Positions 25,560 to 34,630 are shown, numbered from the stretch's first letter. The stretch: 58,613 nt of DNA from Fibrobacterota bacterium (GCA_029557215.1 JAKPQQ010000108.1:1-58613); one strand, 5' to 3'. Numbers and translations: made by a program. Notes: generated by a model from the letters alone, not told the origin.

Positions 25560-27554
25560 TTGAAAAAACGTTTCTTGGCATGCGTTGCTGTTGCCGTGAT
25601 TGCCGCACCGAGCAATGCGCTCAACCTGTTCGTCAATCCAGGGTTTGAAACCGCGGATACATCGGAATGGGTCTTGGATCGACCCGATACGGTCACTCGC
25701 GGCGTGGTGACATTCACCACCGATGCCAAGCGCGAAGGTGCCAAGGGCCTCCAAGCGACAATCACGAAGGTCGACACCGCCAACTGGGGGATCCGGGTCT
25801 ATACTCCCGCTTTCGCGGCGACTACCGGCAATACGTACGACTTCAGCTTCTGGGCGAAGTCCGACTCCATTCGACCTTTGACAATCGGCTTCCAGCCTGC
25901 TGGTGGTGGGTACATCTCGGCCTCACCCGAGCTGACGATCAACACGACTTGGACACAGTTCAGCTACAAGGTCACGGCGGCCAGCACAGAGCCTTTGCAG
26001 TTCACATTGTTTCTGGGTGCCAAGACAAATGTCGGCGTCTATTCGTTCGATGATTTCGATTTGCAGGAAACGGGTGCAAAGCCTTTGCCTCCCATGGTCC
26101 ATCCGGAGCAGGGTGCATGGTACACCGGCGTCTACCGCAATCTCTTCGCGGAATTCGGCTACGCCGAGGACAAGATCGACGCGAAGGTGAACGGAGCGTT
26201 CGACCAGCTGTTCTTCGGTGACAGCGCGACGCAGAGGTTGTTCCGGATCGTGCCGGGCGACACCACCATGGGCTTCATCGACGCCACCGATTACGTCCTC
26301 ACCGAAGGCCAGAGCTACGGCATGATGATCGCCGTGCAGCTGGATCGCAAGGACATCTTCGACAAGCTCTGGAAGTTCGCCAAGACCCACATGCAGCAGA
26401 AGTCCGGCGACCAGCAGGGATACTTCGCGTGGAAGGTCGCCAACAAGGCGCCGTTCACCCCGGCCGACGTGAACCCCGCGCCCGACGGCGAGGAATACTT
26501 CGTGACGGCGCTGTACCTGGCCGACAAGCGCTGGACCAGCGTGGAAGGGATCGCCGCCTACCAGAACTACAAGCAGCAGGCCGACAGCATCCTCCACTAC
26601 ATGCTCAAGAGCCGCGCCTCGCTGGGGCCGCTCGTCGATCCGACCCGCAAGCAGATCGTGTTCTCGCCGGACGGCAACAATCCGTTTTCTGATCCGTCCT
26701 ACCACCTGCCGGCCTTCTACCGGCTCTGGGGAGCCTTCGCGGGGCACAACAACGCGCTTTGGAACGCGATGGCCGACACCTCGGAGGCGTTCTTCGCGCG
26801 CAGCCTGAAGAAGTCGCCGTACGGGATCAATCCCAACTATGCGACCTTCGACGGCGATCCGGCGATATTCTCCAGCGCCGAAGTGAAGGAGGTCGGGGAG
26901 CTTGCACAGCGTGCCTATCGCTACGACACGGTCTACGCCGCCGACGCCCACCGCACGCCCATGAACATCGGCATGTACTGGAACTGGTTCCAGGCCGACA
27001 CCAACGCCTGGTGGCAGACCGACAAATTCTTGGGGTTCCTGCGCGAGCAGGGCGGCGCGACCCTCAAGTACAACCAGGTCTACAACTTGGCCGGGCAGCC
27101 CTGCGCTCCGAACAATTGGGGCCCCGCCGAAAGCCAAGTGGGGGCCAATGCCGCCGCCGTGCTGGCTTCCAAGGATCCCGCGAATTGGGTGTTCGTCAAG
27201 GCTGCGTTCGAAGTGGCAACTCCGGACAGTTCATACCGCTACTACAACGGCATGGTCTACATGCTCGGATTGCTCAACGCGGCCGGCAAGTTCAAGGCTT
27301 GGGGAAGTCCGGGGCTTGTGGGCGGTGTCGCCGTCAAGCCGGGGGTCGGGAACGCCGCGCGCCTGTCGGTCCGTCTGAATGGACAGAATCTGCAGGTCTC
27401 GGGCGTGGTCGGATCCGTCCGCCTGCTCGACGCCCGCGGCCGCGAAGCCGCGCGCACGGTGGCCGACGGTTCGGTCTCCTTCGTCTTGCCCCACTCCGGG
27501 CTGTGGGTGGTGGATGCCGGCCCCGCCGGTCGCCGCACGGTCGCGCTGCCGTAG
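25560..27554 (+). CDS. Secreted GH8 glycoside hydrolase (Rex-like exo-oligoxylanase) with N-terminal CBM4/9-like module
   Basis: The 664-residue protein starts with TTG at 25560, eight bases after GGGAGGG, giving a signal peptide (KKRFLACVAVAVIAAPSNA). Residues ~22-175 form a CBM4/9-like sandwich (LFVNPGFETADTSEW ... VYSFDDFDLQ). Residues ~195-560 are GH8: YRNLFAEFGYAEDKIDAK, VLTEGQSYGMMIAVQLDRKD with the likely catalytic Glu, YFAWKV and DGEEYFVTALYLADK. This matches reducing-end xylose-releasing exo-oligoxylanase rather than endoglucanases. The C-terminal ~85 residues end in a sorting-like beta domain (SVRLLDARGREAA, SGLWVVDAGP). Role inferred: xylo-oligosaccharide breakdown. Longer in-frame readings upstream lack a signal and overlap the FISUMP gene. 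Confidence 0.88.
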   Translation: MKKRFLACVAVAVIAAPSNALNLFVNPGFETADTSEWVLDRPDTVTRGVVTFTTDAKREGAKGLQATITKVDTANWGIRVYTPAFAATTGNTYDFSFWAKSDSIRPLTIGFQPAGGGYISASPELTINTTWTQFSYKVTAASTEPLQFTLFLGAKTNVGVYSFDDFDLQETGAKPLPPMVHPEQGAWYTGVYRNLFAEFGYAEDKIDAKVNGAFDQLFFGDSATQRLFRIVPGDTTMGFIDATDYVLTEGQSYGMMIAVQLDRKDIFDKLWKFAKTHMQQKSGDQQGYFAWKVANKAPFTPADVNPAPDGEEYFVTALYLADKRWTSVEGIAAYQNYKQQADSILHYMLKSRASLGPLVDPTRKQIVFSPDGNNPFSDPSYHLPAFYRLWGAFAGHNNALWNAMADTSEAFFARSLKKSPYGINPNYATFDGDPAIFSSAEVKEVGELAQRAYRYDTVYAADAHRTPMNIGMYWNWFQADTNAWWQTDKFLGFLREQGGATLKYNQVYNLAGQPCAPNNWGPAESQVGANAAAVLASKDPANWVFVKAAFEVATPDSSYRYYNGMVYMLGLLNAAGKFKAWGSPGLVGGVAVKPGVGNAARLSVRLNGQNLQVSGVVGSVRLLDARGREAARTVADGSVSFVLPHSGLWVVDAGPAGRRTVALP

Positions 27555-27560
27555 GCGAGA

Positions 27561-27598
27561 AACAAAAACGCCCCGACCGCCAATTGGCGATCGAGGCG
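27561..27598 (-). terminator. Terminator for the minus-strand lipoprotein gene
   Basis: The core palindrome CGCCAATTGGCG (27578-27589) is extended by further pairing to about 27571-27598. Read on the minus strand it ends in GGGGCG and TTTTTGTTT (27561-27569), a rho-independent terminator for the broken gene at 27628. The plus-strand side has no T-tract, so it is not clearly bidirectional. Confidence 0.75.
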
Positions 27599-27627
27599 CG
27601 TGGAACGCTCGCGGTTCTGGCGGATGC

Positions 27628-28314
27628 TCAGAACAGGCCGGACAGGAGGTCCGACGCGTCGAACGGCGCGTACAGGACGGCGCCGTAGTTCATCATGTTG
27701 TAGTTCTCGGCCAGGTGGCGATGGAAACCGAATTCGCCGATCAAACCTGCGGACTTGCCGAGCCGCAGACTCACGTTCCCGCCCGCGATGGCGCCTCCGG
27801 GATACCAGAGTTCGTTGTCGCTGATACGGAAGGTGAACTGGGGTGCCGCTGTGATGCTCATCCAGGATGTGGCTTCGTACGTGGCGTAGACGGGAAGCAT
27901 CAGATCGATGACGGGGATCCCGTCGACTTCCTCGCCCTCGGCGTCTTCGCCCTTGAGCGAGGCGTAACCGACCTTGAGTCCGGAGGAAAGCTGGAACTTG
28001 GAAGCCGAATCGCGACCCACGAACTGGTACTTGACGTCGCCGGCGTAGGCCCCAGGAATGGATGTCTTCAAGCCGATGTCCAATCCTTCCCATACGCCGA
28101 CGCGCACGGAGGCTTCAAGAAGTAGTGCATCGAGGCCGGATTTCTTGAGGCCAAAGGCCGTATCGATGACCGTTTCGAGGTCGTCGACGGATTTCGTGCC
28201 GCCGACGGCGATCCGGAGTTATCCCTTGTCGAGGACGCGGGCTTCCTGGTAGGAACTCAGGGAGGCGCAGCCGACGAAGGCGGTGAGCGGGAGCAGAGCG
28301 AGAATGCGTTTCAT
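27628..28314 (-). pseudogene. Lipoprotein with barrel-like domain, interrupted by an in-frame TAA
   Basis: A single frame of 229 codons runs from ATG 28314 (AAGGA upstream) to the stop at 27628, broken only by TAA at 28219-28221. The first 31 codons give a lipoprotein signal (LLPLTAFVGCASLSSYQEAR, lipobox FVGC) and end DKG before the stop; in the same frame the sequence continues LRIAVGGTKSVDDLE and on to VRVGVWEGLDIGLKTSIPGA and a membrane-protein-like beta-strand pattern. The family of such lipoproteins usually has a Glu where the TAA lies, so one G-to-T change (GAA to TAA) is the simplest cause. An internal GTG at 28107 could start a shorter protein. A real loss or a sequencing error cannot be told apart here. 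Confidence 0.75.
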
Positions 28315-28420
28315 GGAACAGGGTCCTTGAGGTAGGGGGCCCATCCGGGGAATTCCGGAGAAGGCGCCGGAAAAGATGGACATACCGGTCGTGGATTCCC
28401 AGGGATTACCTTGGATCCCC

Positions 28421-28882
28421 ATGATCTCCTCGTTGCATGACAAAAAGCGGCTCCACGAGGCCTGTCTGTCCATGGTGCGTTCCCGCATGGAACAGATCAC
28501 CGGATCCCTCGACGAGGCGCGCGAGGCCTCGCTTGCGGAAACCAAGAGTTCGGCCGGGGACAAGTACGAGACCGGGCGCGAGATGATGCGCATCCAGTCC
28601 GACATGAGGGCCTTGCAACTCTACGAGGCGCAGGACCTGTTGCAGCGCCTGGAGCGGATCGACGTCTCGCAGGAGCATTCCGCGGTGCGGGTGGGATCGG
28701 TCGTGTGGACCACGGGCGGCCTCTATTTCGTGGCCCAGAGCATCGGGCAGATTCCGCTGGACGGGTTCGAGTACCAGACCATTTCGCTGGCTTCGCCGAT
28801 GGGCAAGGCGCTCAAGGGGCTGTCCGCCGGGCAGTTCGCCGAATTCCGCGAACAAAAGCTGGAAATCCTGTCGGTGATCTGA
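28421..28882 (+). CDS. GreA/GreB-like protein (often misnamed 3-oxoacyl-ACP synthase)
   Basis: The 153-residue protein has a coiled N-terminal half with the conserved segment ETKSSAGDKYETGREMM and a C-terminal GreA/GreB-like beta domain (VRVGSVVWTTGGLYFVAQSI ... ISLASPMGKALKGL). Sequences of this kind in Bacteroidota and relatives are annotated as hypothetical or 3-oxoacyl-ACP synthase without basis; the fold suggests interaction with RNA polymerase, but catalytic acidic tip residues of GreA are not evident. Start chosen at 28421 (MISSLHDKKRL) because the family begins there; 28376 is an upstream alternative and neither has a strong ribosome-binding site. Confidence 0.75.
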   Translation: MISSLHDKKRLHEACLSMVRSRMEQITGSLDEAREASLAETKSSAGDKYETGREMMRIQSDMRALQLYEAQDLLQRLERIDVSQEHSAVRVGSVVWTTGGLYFVAQSIGQIPLDGFEYQTISLASPMGKALKGLSAGQFAEFREQKLEILSVI

Positions 28883-28912
28883 GCCTTCCACCGCCGATCG
28901 ACGCCGATCGGG

Positions 28913-29743
28913 ATGCATTTTTGGCCGATGCTGGTTTTTCCCGGATTCGCCACCAAGATCTTGCCGCTCTGCTGTGTCGGATTGTGTCTGGCCAGGCCCG
29001 CGAGCACCTCCGGATCGCCGTCCAGGTCCACGGGAAAAGCCCCGGCAAAGAAGATCGAACTGGAGATCGGAGGCCGGGTCGGGAGCCTGTACGGCGACCC
29101 CGTCGACGAGGAGTCCTGGTACTACGACCGGATCGGGGCCCGGATCGTCGATGCCGACGGGAATCGGCTTACCCTGGAGCCGGTTGTCCGCGGGGTCGGA
29201 CTGGAACTCAACGCTTGGCTTCGGCATTCGCAGGTGGTGCGGGTCGGCGCCGGGTTCGAGATGGAATCCTATCGGATCCACCCTCTGGATTTCGAGGCGG
29301 ATTCCTACGAGCGCGACTTCCTGGAACAGAAGAGCTTCCTGTTCAAGGTCCGTGCCTTGCCGTTCGAGTTCGCGGGCATCCGGATCGGGTTCGAGGCCAA
29401 CGGAGGTCTGGCGATCGGCTCGTTGCGGCGCTACGGCTTGGCGTTCATCAATTCCAACGACACCGCGCGCGTCGTCTGGAACCGCGGCTACACCGGCTAC
29501 ACGCTGGACGGAAATCGGCCGATCGACATCATGGGGACGCGCCTCGGGTTCTGCCCGATGCTTCGGATCCCGGTCACGGAGCGGTTCGGGTTGGTCGCCA
29601 AGGGGGATTTCCACTGGATCATGTGGAACATGGACGTCGACGATCCTCTCAACCGCTATCCGACACCGCTCCATCCCGGGTATCCTCGAGGTTTGGGGGC
29701 CAGGGGTGTCGACTTCGCGCTGCTTTTGTCAGCGGTTTTTTAG
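28913..29743 (+). CDS. Probable outer-membrane beta-barrel protein
   Basis: The 276-residue protein has a hydrophobic start (FPGFATKILPLCCVGLCLAR) that could be a signal peptide, then alternating strands such as ELNAWLRHSQVVRVGAGFEM and FEFAGIRIGFEANGGLAIGS, and ends in a terminal Phe (LLLSAVF), the usual signature of barrel assembly. No family was recognised. It follows the Gre-like gene after 30 bases on the same strand; its own start has no clear ribosome-binding site. Confidence 0.65.
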   Translation: MHFWPMLVFPGFATKILPLCCVGLCLARPASTSGSPSRSTGKAPAKKIELEIGGRVGSLYGDPVDEESWYYDRIGARIVDADGNRLTLEPVVRGVGLELNAWLRHSQVVRVGAGFEMESYRIHPLDFEADSYERDFLEQKSFLFKVRALPFEFAGIRIGFEANGGLAIGSLRRYGLAFINSNDTARVVWNRGYTGYTLDGNRPIDIMGTRLGFCPMLRIPVTERFGLVAKGDFHWIMWNMDVDDPLNRYPTPLHPGYPRGLGARGVDFALLLSAVF

Positions 29744-29797
29744 GCTGCGGACTCCCGACCGGCCCTCGAATGGCGTGAATCGTCCTAAGTTTCGGGC

Positions 29798-30796
29798 ATG
29801 GATTCGATTCTCGCACGCTCCGCAATTCTCATGGCTGCCGCTGGCGGCATCGCGTTCGCACAGACGGATTCCGCATCGGCTCCGGTGACGGATTCCACCA
29901 AGCTCGAGGCTCCCGCCCCGGTGGTCGCGCCGATTGTCGTGGACACCGCGGTCCAGGCGGTGGTCGCTCCGGACACGACATCTTCCGTCGCGCCCGTGGC
30001 TCCGGTCCCGCCCGTGGTGGATACCGCCAAGGCCGTGGCCACTGCCGTGACCGTGCCTGCTGTCGATACGCCGGCCGTCGCGGATGTCGCCGTCGCGCCC
30101 GAATCCTGCCCCCGCCACGGGTCGTGGGTCCTGGAAGCCGGCGTGCGTTACGGTTGGACGATCGGGGATCTGCTCGACCAGGAAGAACGGCTCACCAAGC
30201 ATTTCAATGTCATCCTGACCGACGACAAGAACGACACGTCCGATGTCGATCCGATCGCCTCCGGGCTCGCCTACCGCGCCGCGGCTTGGTACAAGCTGTC
30301 CTGCGGAGCCCAGTTCGGACTGGGATTCCAGTACGGGGTGTTTTCCGAGCATCCGGCTTCCAGCTACGCGTCGTCGCTCACGGAGGATTTCCTGAAGCAG
30401 ATGCTCGTGACCGCGCGGTTCCGCCACTCCTACCGGTTGGTGGATCGCCTGGATGTGTTCGGGGAGGTCGCGGGTGGCTGGAACAAGTCCACCATCGAGC
30501 GGGCGCCGCTGGTCGCCGCGCACCTCGACGATGGGACGCTGCGGTTGTCTTCCGCGCAAGGCGCCCAGGTCAAGGCCATCCACGCCGAAGCCGATCTCGA
30601 CGGCATCCACGGCGAAGTCGCGGTGGGCGTCGGGTACGAAATCGCCTCCGGATGGTCGTTGGGAGTGTCGGGGGAATACGGAATCGGACAGCTTTGGCTG
30701 GGCTCCAGGACCACCACCGATGTCGAGTTGGGGTATCCGGAAAGCGTCGGCTACATGGGCTTCGGCCTCGGCCTGTTCGTGACCCACGGATTCTGA
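29798..30796 (+). CDS. Outer-membrane barrel protein with a Pro/Val/Ala-rich linker
   Basis: The 332-residue protein has a signal peptide (RSAILMAAAGGIAFAQT), then ~80 residues of Pro, Val, Ala, Asp and Thr, a likely periplasmic or wall-spanning linker (PAPVVAPIVVDTAVQAVV). The remaining ~220 residues are amphipathic strands with aromatic ends (SWVLEAGVRYGWTIGDLLDQ, FGLGFQYGVFSEHPASSYAS) and a C-terminal Phe (GLFVTHGF). No enzymatic motif. It is followed by a strong terminator, so it may be a monocistronic surface protein. Confidence 0.75.
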   Translation: MDSILARSAILMAAAGGIAFAQTDSASAPVTDSTKLEAPAPVVAPIVVDTAVQAVVAPDTTSSVAPVAPVPPVVDTAKAVATAVTVPAVDTPAVADVAVAPESCPRHGSWVLEAGVRYGWTIGDLLDQEERLTKHFNVILTDDKNDTSDVDPIASGLAYRAAAWYKLSCGAQFGLGFQYGVFSEHPASSYASSLTEDFLKQMLVTARFRHSYRLVDRLDVFGEVAGGWNKSTIERAPLVAAHLDDGTLRLSSAQGAQVKAIHAEADLDGIHGEVAVGVGYEIASGWSLGVSGEYGIGQLWLGSRTTTDVELGYPESVGYMGFGLGLFVTHGF

Positions 30797-30826
30797 CAGG
30801 TCGTTTTCCCGGACTCCGGGCACCCG

Positions 30827-30864
30827 GGCTCTCCTGCCGTCTTCCGGCGCCGGAGAGCCTTTTT
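30827..30864 (+). terminator. Rho-independent terminator after the barrel gene
   Basis: GGCTCTCC (30827-30834) pairs with GGAGAGCC (30852-30859), followed by TTTTTC. It lies 30 bases after the stop at 30796 and before the SH3 lipoprotein gene. Confidence 0.85.
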
Positions 30865-30939
30865 CGTTTCTTGTCGAGTGCTAGATTGGACCGTTCGCGC
30901 CAACACCCGTCTTCCTGACTCTCCGAAGGATCGTCCCAG

Positions 30940-31710
30940 ATGAAATCTCTGCCGCTTTCGATGTCGTTCGCCGCCGTCGCGCTCGTTTCCTTGGCCTCCT
31001 GCAAGAAGAAATCCGCCGATCCCGGACCTGCGGCGGTCGCTCCCGATGCGGCGCAGGCAGCCTCTCCCGAAGCCGAACCGAACCGGATCGTGGTGACCCA
31101 GCGCACCCAGGTCGTGGCCGAATCGGATCCCAAGTCCAAGCATCTGGCCATGGTCCAGCCCGGCGAAACCATGGAATTCCTGGGCGACTCGGTGGAATCG
31201 GGAAAGAACGAGCAGATGTACAAGGTGAAGCTTTCCGACGGCACCGAAGGTTGGGCCCGCAACTACGGCCTGGTCATGGGCAAGGCCGGAGCGATCGTGC
31301 GCGAGGCCAGCCTGTACGAACGCCCCACCACGCTGTCGCCTTCGCGTCAAAAACTGCCCATGGGGCGGTTGGTGGGCGTCCTGGACACGCTGGACGAATT
31401 CGTGAAGGTGTCGGCGAACAAGTGGCAGACCGGCTGGGTGGAGATGAACGCCATTTCCCGCGAGAACGCCGATGTCCTGGCCGCGGCGCTGGCCGGGGCC
31501 GCCATGGGCAAGAAGACCGGCAAGGAAGCGCTGGAAGCCGGACTCGCCGCCATCACGGACAGGTCTTCGGCGTTGGCCGTCGCGATGCAGGCCAAGCTCG
31601 ACTCGTTGACGGGCGCCCATGCCGCGGAACAGGCTCCGGCGGTCGATACCACCGCCCCGGTCGCGAATCCTCCGGCAGGACCGGATTCCGCCGCATCCAC
31701 CGGGCATTGA
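30940..31710 (+). CDS. SH3-domain lipoprotein
   Basis: The 256-residue protein has a lipobox (ALVSLASCKKKSADPG, LASC). Residues ~50-140 read as two bacterial SH3-like modules (VVTQRTQVVAESDPKSKHLA ... YKVKLSDGTEGWARNYGLV, and ASLYERPTTLSPSRQKLPMG ... KWQTGWVEMNAIS), which bind cell-wall peptides or proteins in many bacteria. The C-terminal tail is Ala/Pro-rich and disordered. Function unknown; its likely place is the inner leaflet of the outer membrane, facing the wall. Confidence 0.8.
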   Translation: MKSLPLSMSFAAVALVSLASCKKKSADPGPAAVAPDAAQAASPEAEPNRIVVTQRTQVVAESDPKSKHLAMVQPGETMEFLGDSVESGKNEQMYKVKLSDGTEGWARNYGLVMGKAGAIVREASLYERPTTLSPSRQKLPMGRLVGVLDTLDEFVKVSANKWQTGWVEMNAISRENADVLAAALAGAAMGKKTGKEALEAGLAAITDRSSALAVAMQAKLDSLTGAHAAEQAPAVDTTAPVANPPAGPDSAASTGH

Positions 31711-31722
31711 TCGCGGGCGGGA

Positions 31723-32835
31723 TCAACCCAGCCTGAAGCGGATCTCCGTGCCTTCGCCGGGGGCGCTTTCGGCTTCGATGGCGCCGCCGTGGCGGTCGAT
31801 CACCCGGTAGGCCAGCGCCAGGCCGATCCCGTCGCCTTCGAACTCCTCCGAGCGGTGCAGCCGCTCGAACGGCTTGAAGATCTTCGGCGTCATGGCCGGA
31901 TCGAACCCGACTCCGTTGTCCCGGATCCGGAACCAGCCGTCGCGGTGTTCCACCGAGATCACCGCCGGATTCCGTCCTCGGGTGTACTTGGCGGCGTTGG
32001 ACAGCGCGTTTCGCCAGACGTGTTCCAGCAGCGCGGGGTCGCACATCGCGTCCACGAGCGGGCCGCGCTCGAACCGGAAGTCCCGGCCGGGGTGGCTCGC
32101 CGACACTTCCTGCCAGATTTCGTCGACCATCAGTTCGTGGAGCCGGGCTTCGAACGGCTCGATCCGCAAGGCCGACCTGCCGTGGCGCGCGAGCTCCAGC
32201 AGTCCGTTGATCATGCGGTTCATCCTGTCGGCCGACGCCGAAAGGCGCCCGAGCTTGCGGATCGCCTCCGGGTCCAGCTGGCCTCCGTGGTCGGTCAGCA
32301 GCGCGTCGGCGTAGCCGGTCAGCAGGCGCAGCGGTGCGCGCAGGTCGTGGCTCACCGAATCGGTGAACAGCGACAGTTCCGACATGGTCGATTCCAGGTG
32401 GCGGGTGCGGTCCTGCACCCGTTCTTCCAGCTCCTGGGCCAACCGGGCGAGTTCCTCCTGGGCCTTGCGGCGCTGCGCCAGTTCGGATTCCAGGTCGGCA
32501 TAGGCCCGTTCCAGGATCGTCCATGCCTTGCGGATGACGGCGCCGATCAGCACGGTGGACCCGGCGACGAAGATCCAGCCTTTGGCCATCGCGATCCGGG
32601 TGGAGACCTGCGTCGGCAGCTGGAGGGATTCCAGGGCCAGATCGGAGATCAGGATCCAGAGGCACCCCAACACCGCGTACGAAACCGGAACCGAGAGCGC
32701 CAGAAGGCGCGCACGTCGCAGTCTCGCCGGTTTTCTGTTCGCTGGAGCCAACTGGGAATCCTCGATCCGGACCGGACGCGGCGTCGTTGGTCGCGGCGGT
32801 CGGATTCGCAATCCTACCACTCCGAACGTGCGCAT
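31723..32835 (-). CDS. Sensor histidine kinase
   Basis: The 370-residue protein has two membrane helices near residues 45-65 and 85-103, a short coiled segment (ERAYADLESELAQRRKAQEE), and a HisKA dimerisation domain with the phospho-acceptor in SVSHDLRAPLR (His163). The ATP-binding domain has the N box HVWRNALSNAAKYT, G1 RDNGVGFDP and G2 GDGIGLALAYRVIDRHGG. The sensory part between the helices is very short, so it may sense the membrane itself. No response regulator gene is adjacent. It starts 16 bases after the CE2 gene on the same strand. Confidence 0.88.
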   Translation of the reverse strand: MRTFGVVGLRIRPPRPTTPRPVRIEDSQLAPANRKPARLRRARLLALSVPVSYAVLGCLWILISDLALESLQLPTQVSTRIAMAKGWIFVAGSTVLIGAVIRKAWTILERAYADLESELAQRRKAQEELARLAQELEERVQDRTRHLESTMSELSLFTDSVSHDLRAPLRLLTGYADALLTDHGGQLDPEAIRKLGRLSASADRMNRMINGLLELARHGRSALRIEPFEARLHELMVDEIWQEVSASHPGRDFRFERGPLVDAMCDPALLEHVWRNALSNAAKYTRGRNPAVISVEHRDGWFRIRDNGVGFDPAMTPKIFKPFERLHRSEEFEGDGIGLALAYRVIDRHGGAIEAESAPGEGTEIRFRLG

Positions 32836-32851
32836 GCCCGAAGGCGCGACA

Positions 32852-33934
32852 TCACCAGGACATCGTCTTTTTCAGGTGGTCCGTCAGCTCGCTCGCGTTC
32901 AACGCCGCTTGGGCGCGGTTGGGGTGCCAGTCGGCGCCATAGCCGCGATCGGCGGAATTCGGCGACAGGTCCAGGACGGAAACCGACGCGAATCCTTTTT
33001 GCCTGGCCGCCTTCGCGACGTTGCGCAGATGCCCCCTCACCTTGGTCAGCGAAGGAACCGGTTTGCCCGCGGCGTCCTGCGGCCAGTGGTCGGATAGCAT
33101 GGGGCCGTTGGCCAGCACGATGGGAAGGTCGCCGTAGCCTTCGCGGATCCGCAGCAGGAAATCCATCCAGGACGATTCCCATTTGGCGGAATCGGGAGCC
33201 GGAGCGGTGGCGAAGTCGTTGGTTCCCAGATCGACGACCACGACGTCGGGCTTCCAGCGGGAGTGGTTCCAGGGGCGGGCGTCGGCCGAAAGCACGGCGC
33301 GGCGGAACAGGGTCGGGACGGTTTCCGACGACGATCGGTCGTAGTTGCGGGCCAGGCCCTTGCCGGAATAGCAGACCGCGTGGGCGTCGGCGCGCAGGTT
33401 CTGGGCCGCCAGGGCCGCGAACGTGGCGAAGAAATCCTGGGTCTTCGGGGAAAAACCGTGTTCCTTGACAGAATCCAGGATCCCGTAGCCGCAGGTGATG
33501 GAATTGCCGAGGAACTCGATGCGACGGTTCTTGGCGGGCGGCGGGGTGGACGGCTTGCCGTCGACCAGGATCTCCTTGAGGACGACCGATCCGACCATGG
33601 CTTCGGTCTTCTTGGCGAGTTCCACCACGTGGCGGCCCTTGCCCAGACCCGATGCGACCTCCACCAACGTGTCCTGGACAGGGGCGACCAGATCCAGGTC
33701 GGGGCGACGGATGTTGTCGACCGACACCCCCAGGATCGCTCCGGACGAAGAAAGCCTGACCTTGCAGGATGCGCCTTCGAAGGCGACCTGGAACCCGCCG
33801 CCCGACCACGACAGTTCGGCGCCCTTGGCCGTGGAATCGAAGCGCCCGAAGATCCGGACCGAGGGGTGGAACGGCGCCACCGCGGTGGGGGCTGCGCTCC
33901 AGAGGTTCGCGGCCAGGAGGAGGGTTGGAGTCAT
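32852..33934 (-). CDS. SGNH/GDSL hydrolase, CE2-like acetyl xylan esterase
   Basis: The 360-residue protein has a signal-like start (MTPTLLLAANLWSAAPTAVA) chosen over 33988 because AAGGAA precedes it. The first ~130 residues are a jelly-roll-like beta domain, and the C-terminal ~220 are SGNH: block I RIEFLGNSITCGYG with the catalytic Ser, block III GTNDFAT, and block V DWHPNRA with the catalytic Asp-His. The domain order (N-terminal jelly-roll then SGNH) is that of carbohydrate esterase family 2, which removes acetyl groups from xylan or mannan. This fits the GH8 enzyme a few kilobases away. The histidine kinase gene follows directly. Confidence 0.85.
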   Translation of the reverse strand: MTPTLLLAANLWSAAPTAVAPFHPSVRIFGRFDSTAKGAELSWSGGGFQVAFEGASCKVRLSSSGAILGVSVDNIRRPDLDLVAPVQDTLVEVASGLGKGRHVVELAKKTEAMVGSVVLKEILVDGKPSTPPPAKNRRIEFLGNSITCGYGILDSVKEHGFSPKTQDFFATFAALAAQNLRADAHAVCYSGKGLARNYDRSSSETVPTLFRRAVLSADARPWNHSRWKPDVVVVDLGTNDFATAPAPDSAKWESSWMDFLLRIREGYGDLPIVLANGPMLSDHWPQDAAGKPVPSLTKVRGHLRNVAKAARQKGFASVSVLDLSPNSADRGYGADWHPNRAQAALNASELTDHLKKTMSW

Positions 33935-34105
33935 CGTCGGTTCCTTGCGAGAAGTCGGAATGTGTTCGCCATGGGAGGAATTCTGCATCCGTCCGATCCA
34001 ATCTACCGCACCGCGAGCGTTCCCAACGGGGGGATCCCATCGGAAGATGCGGAGGTGCTCGGGCGCGGGATCGAGTATTTTTCCGGAAAAAGGAGTTCAC
34101 CGACG

Positions 34106-34630
34106 ATGTCCATTCATTCCTTCATGGGACACACCCCCGTTCTCGAGCCGGGCGCATGGATCGCTCCCGGGGCGCATGTCGCGGGACGGGTGACGCTGGG
34201 CGAAGACGTTTCGGTCTGGTTCAACGCCGTCCTGCGCGCCGACATCAACACCATCTCGATCGGGGCGCGTTCCAACATCCAGGACAACGCCGTGATCCAC
34301 CTGGCCGACAACTACGGCGTGGTGCTGGGCGAAGACGTCGTGGTGGGGCATTCGGCGATCATCCACGCCTGCACGATCGGGAACAACGTCCTGGTGGGGA
34401 TGGGTTCCATCATCATGGACGGTGCGGAAATCGGCGACGATTGCATCGTCGCGGCGGGAGCCCTCGTGCCTCCGGGCAAGAAGATCCCCGCCGGATCCAT
34501 GGTCGTGGGCGCTCCCGGCAAGATCGTGCGCGAAACCACCCAGGCCGAGCGCGATTCCAACCGCGCGATGGCCCGCAAGTACATGAAGATCAAGGACACG
34601 TTCCGCGGAACGGGCGAGTATTCCGTCTGA
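34106..34630 (+). CDS. Gamma-class carbonic anhydrase-like left-handed beta-helix protein
   Basis: The 174-residue protein is built of hexapeptide repeats (left-handed beta-helix). Three His ligands of the zinc site are visible in NAVIHLAD and VGHSAIIHACTIG, and the repeat GARSNIQDNAVIHLADN is typical of gamma-carbonic anhydrase/YrdA proteins. YrdA-type members often have little or no carbonic anhydrase activity, so the reaction is not certain. A GGAG Shine-Dalgarno precedes the ATG at 34106. It is a single gene flanked by unrelated neighbours. Confidence 0.88.
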   Translation: MSIHSFMGHTPVLEPGAWIAPGAHVAGRVTLGEDVSVWFNAVLRADINTISIGARSNIQDNAVIHLADNYGVVLGEDVVVGHSAIIHACTIGNNVLVGMGSIIMDGAEIGDDCIVAAGALVPPGKKIPAGSMVVGAPGKIVRETTQAERDSNRAMARKYMKIKDTFRGTGEYSV

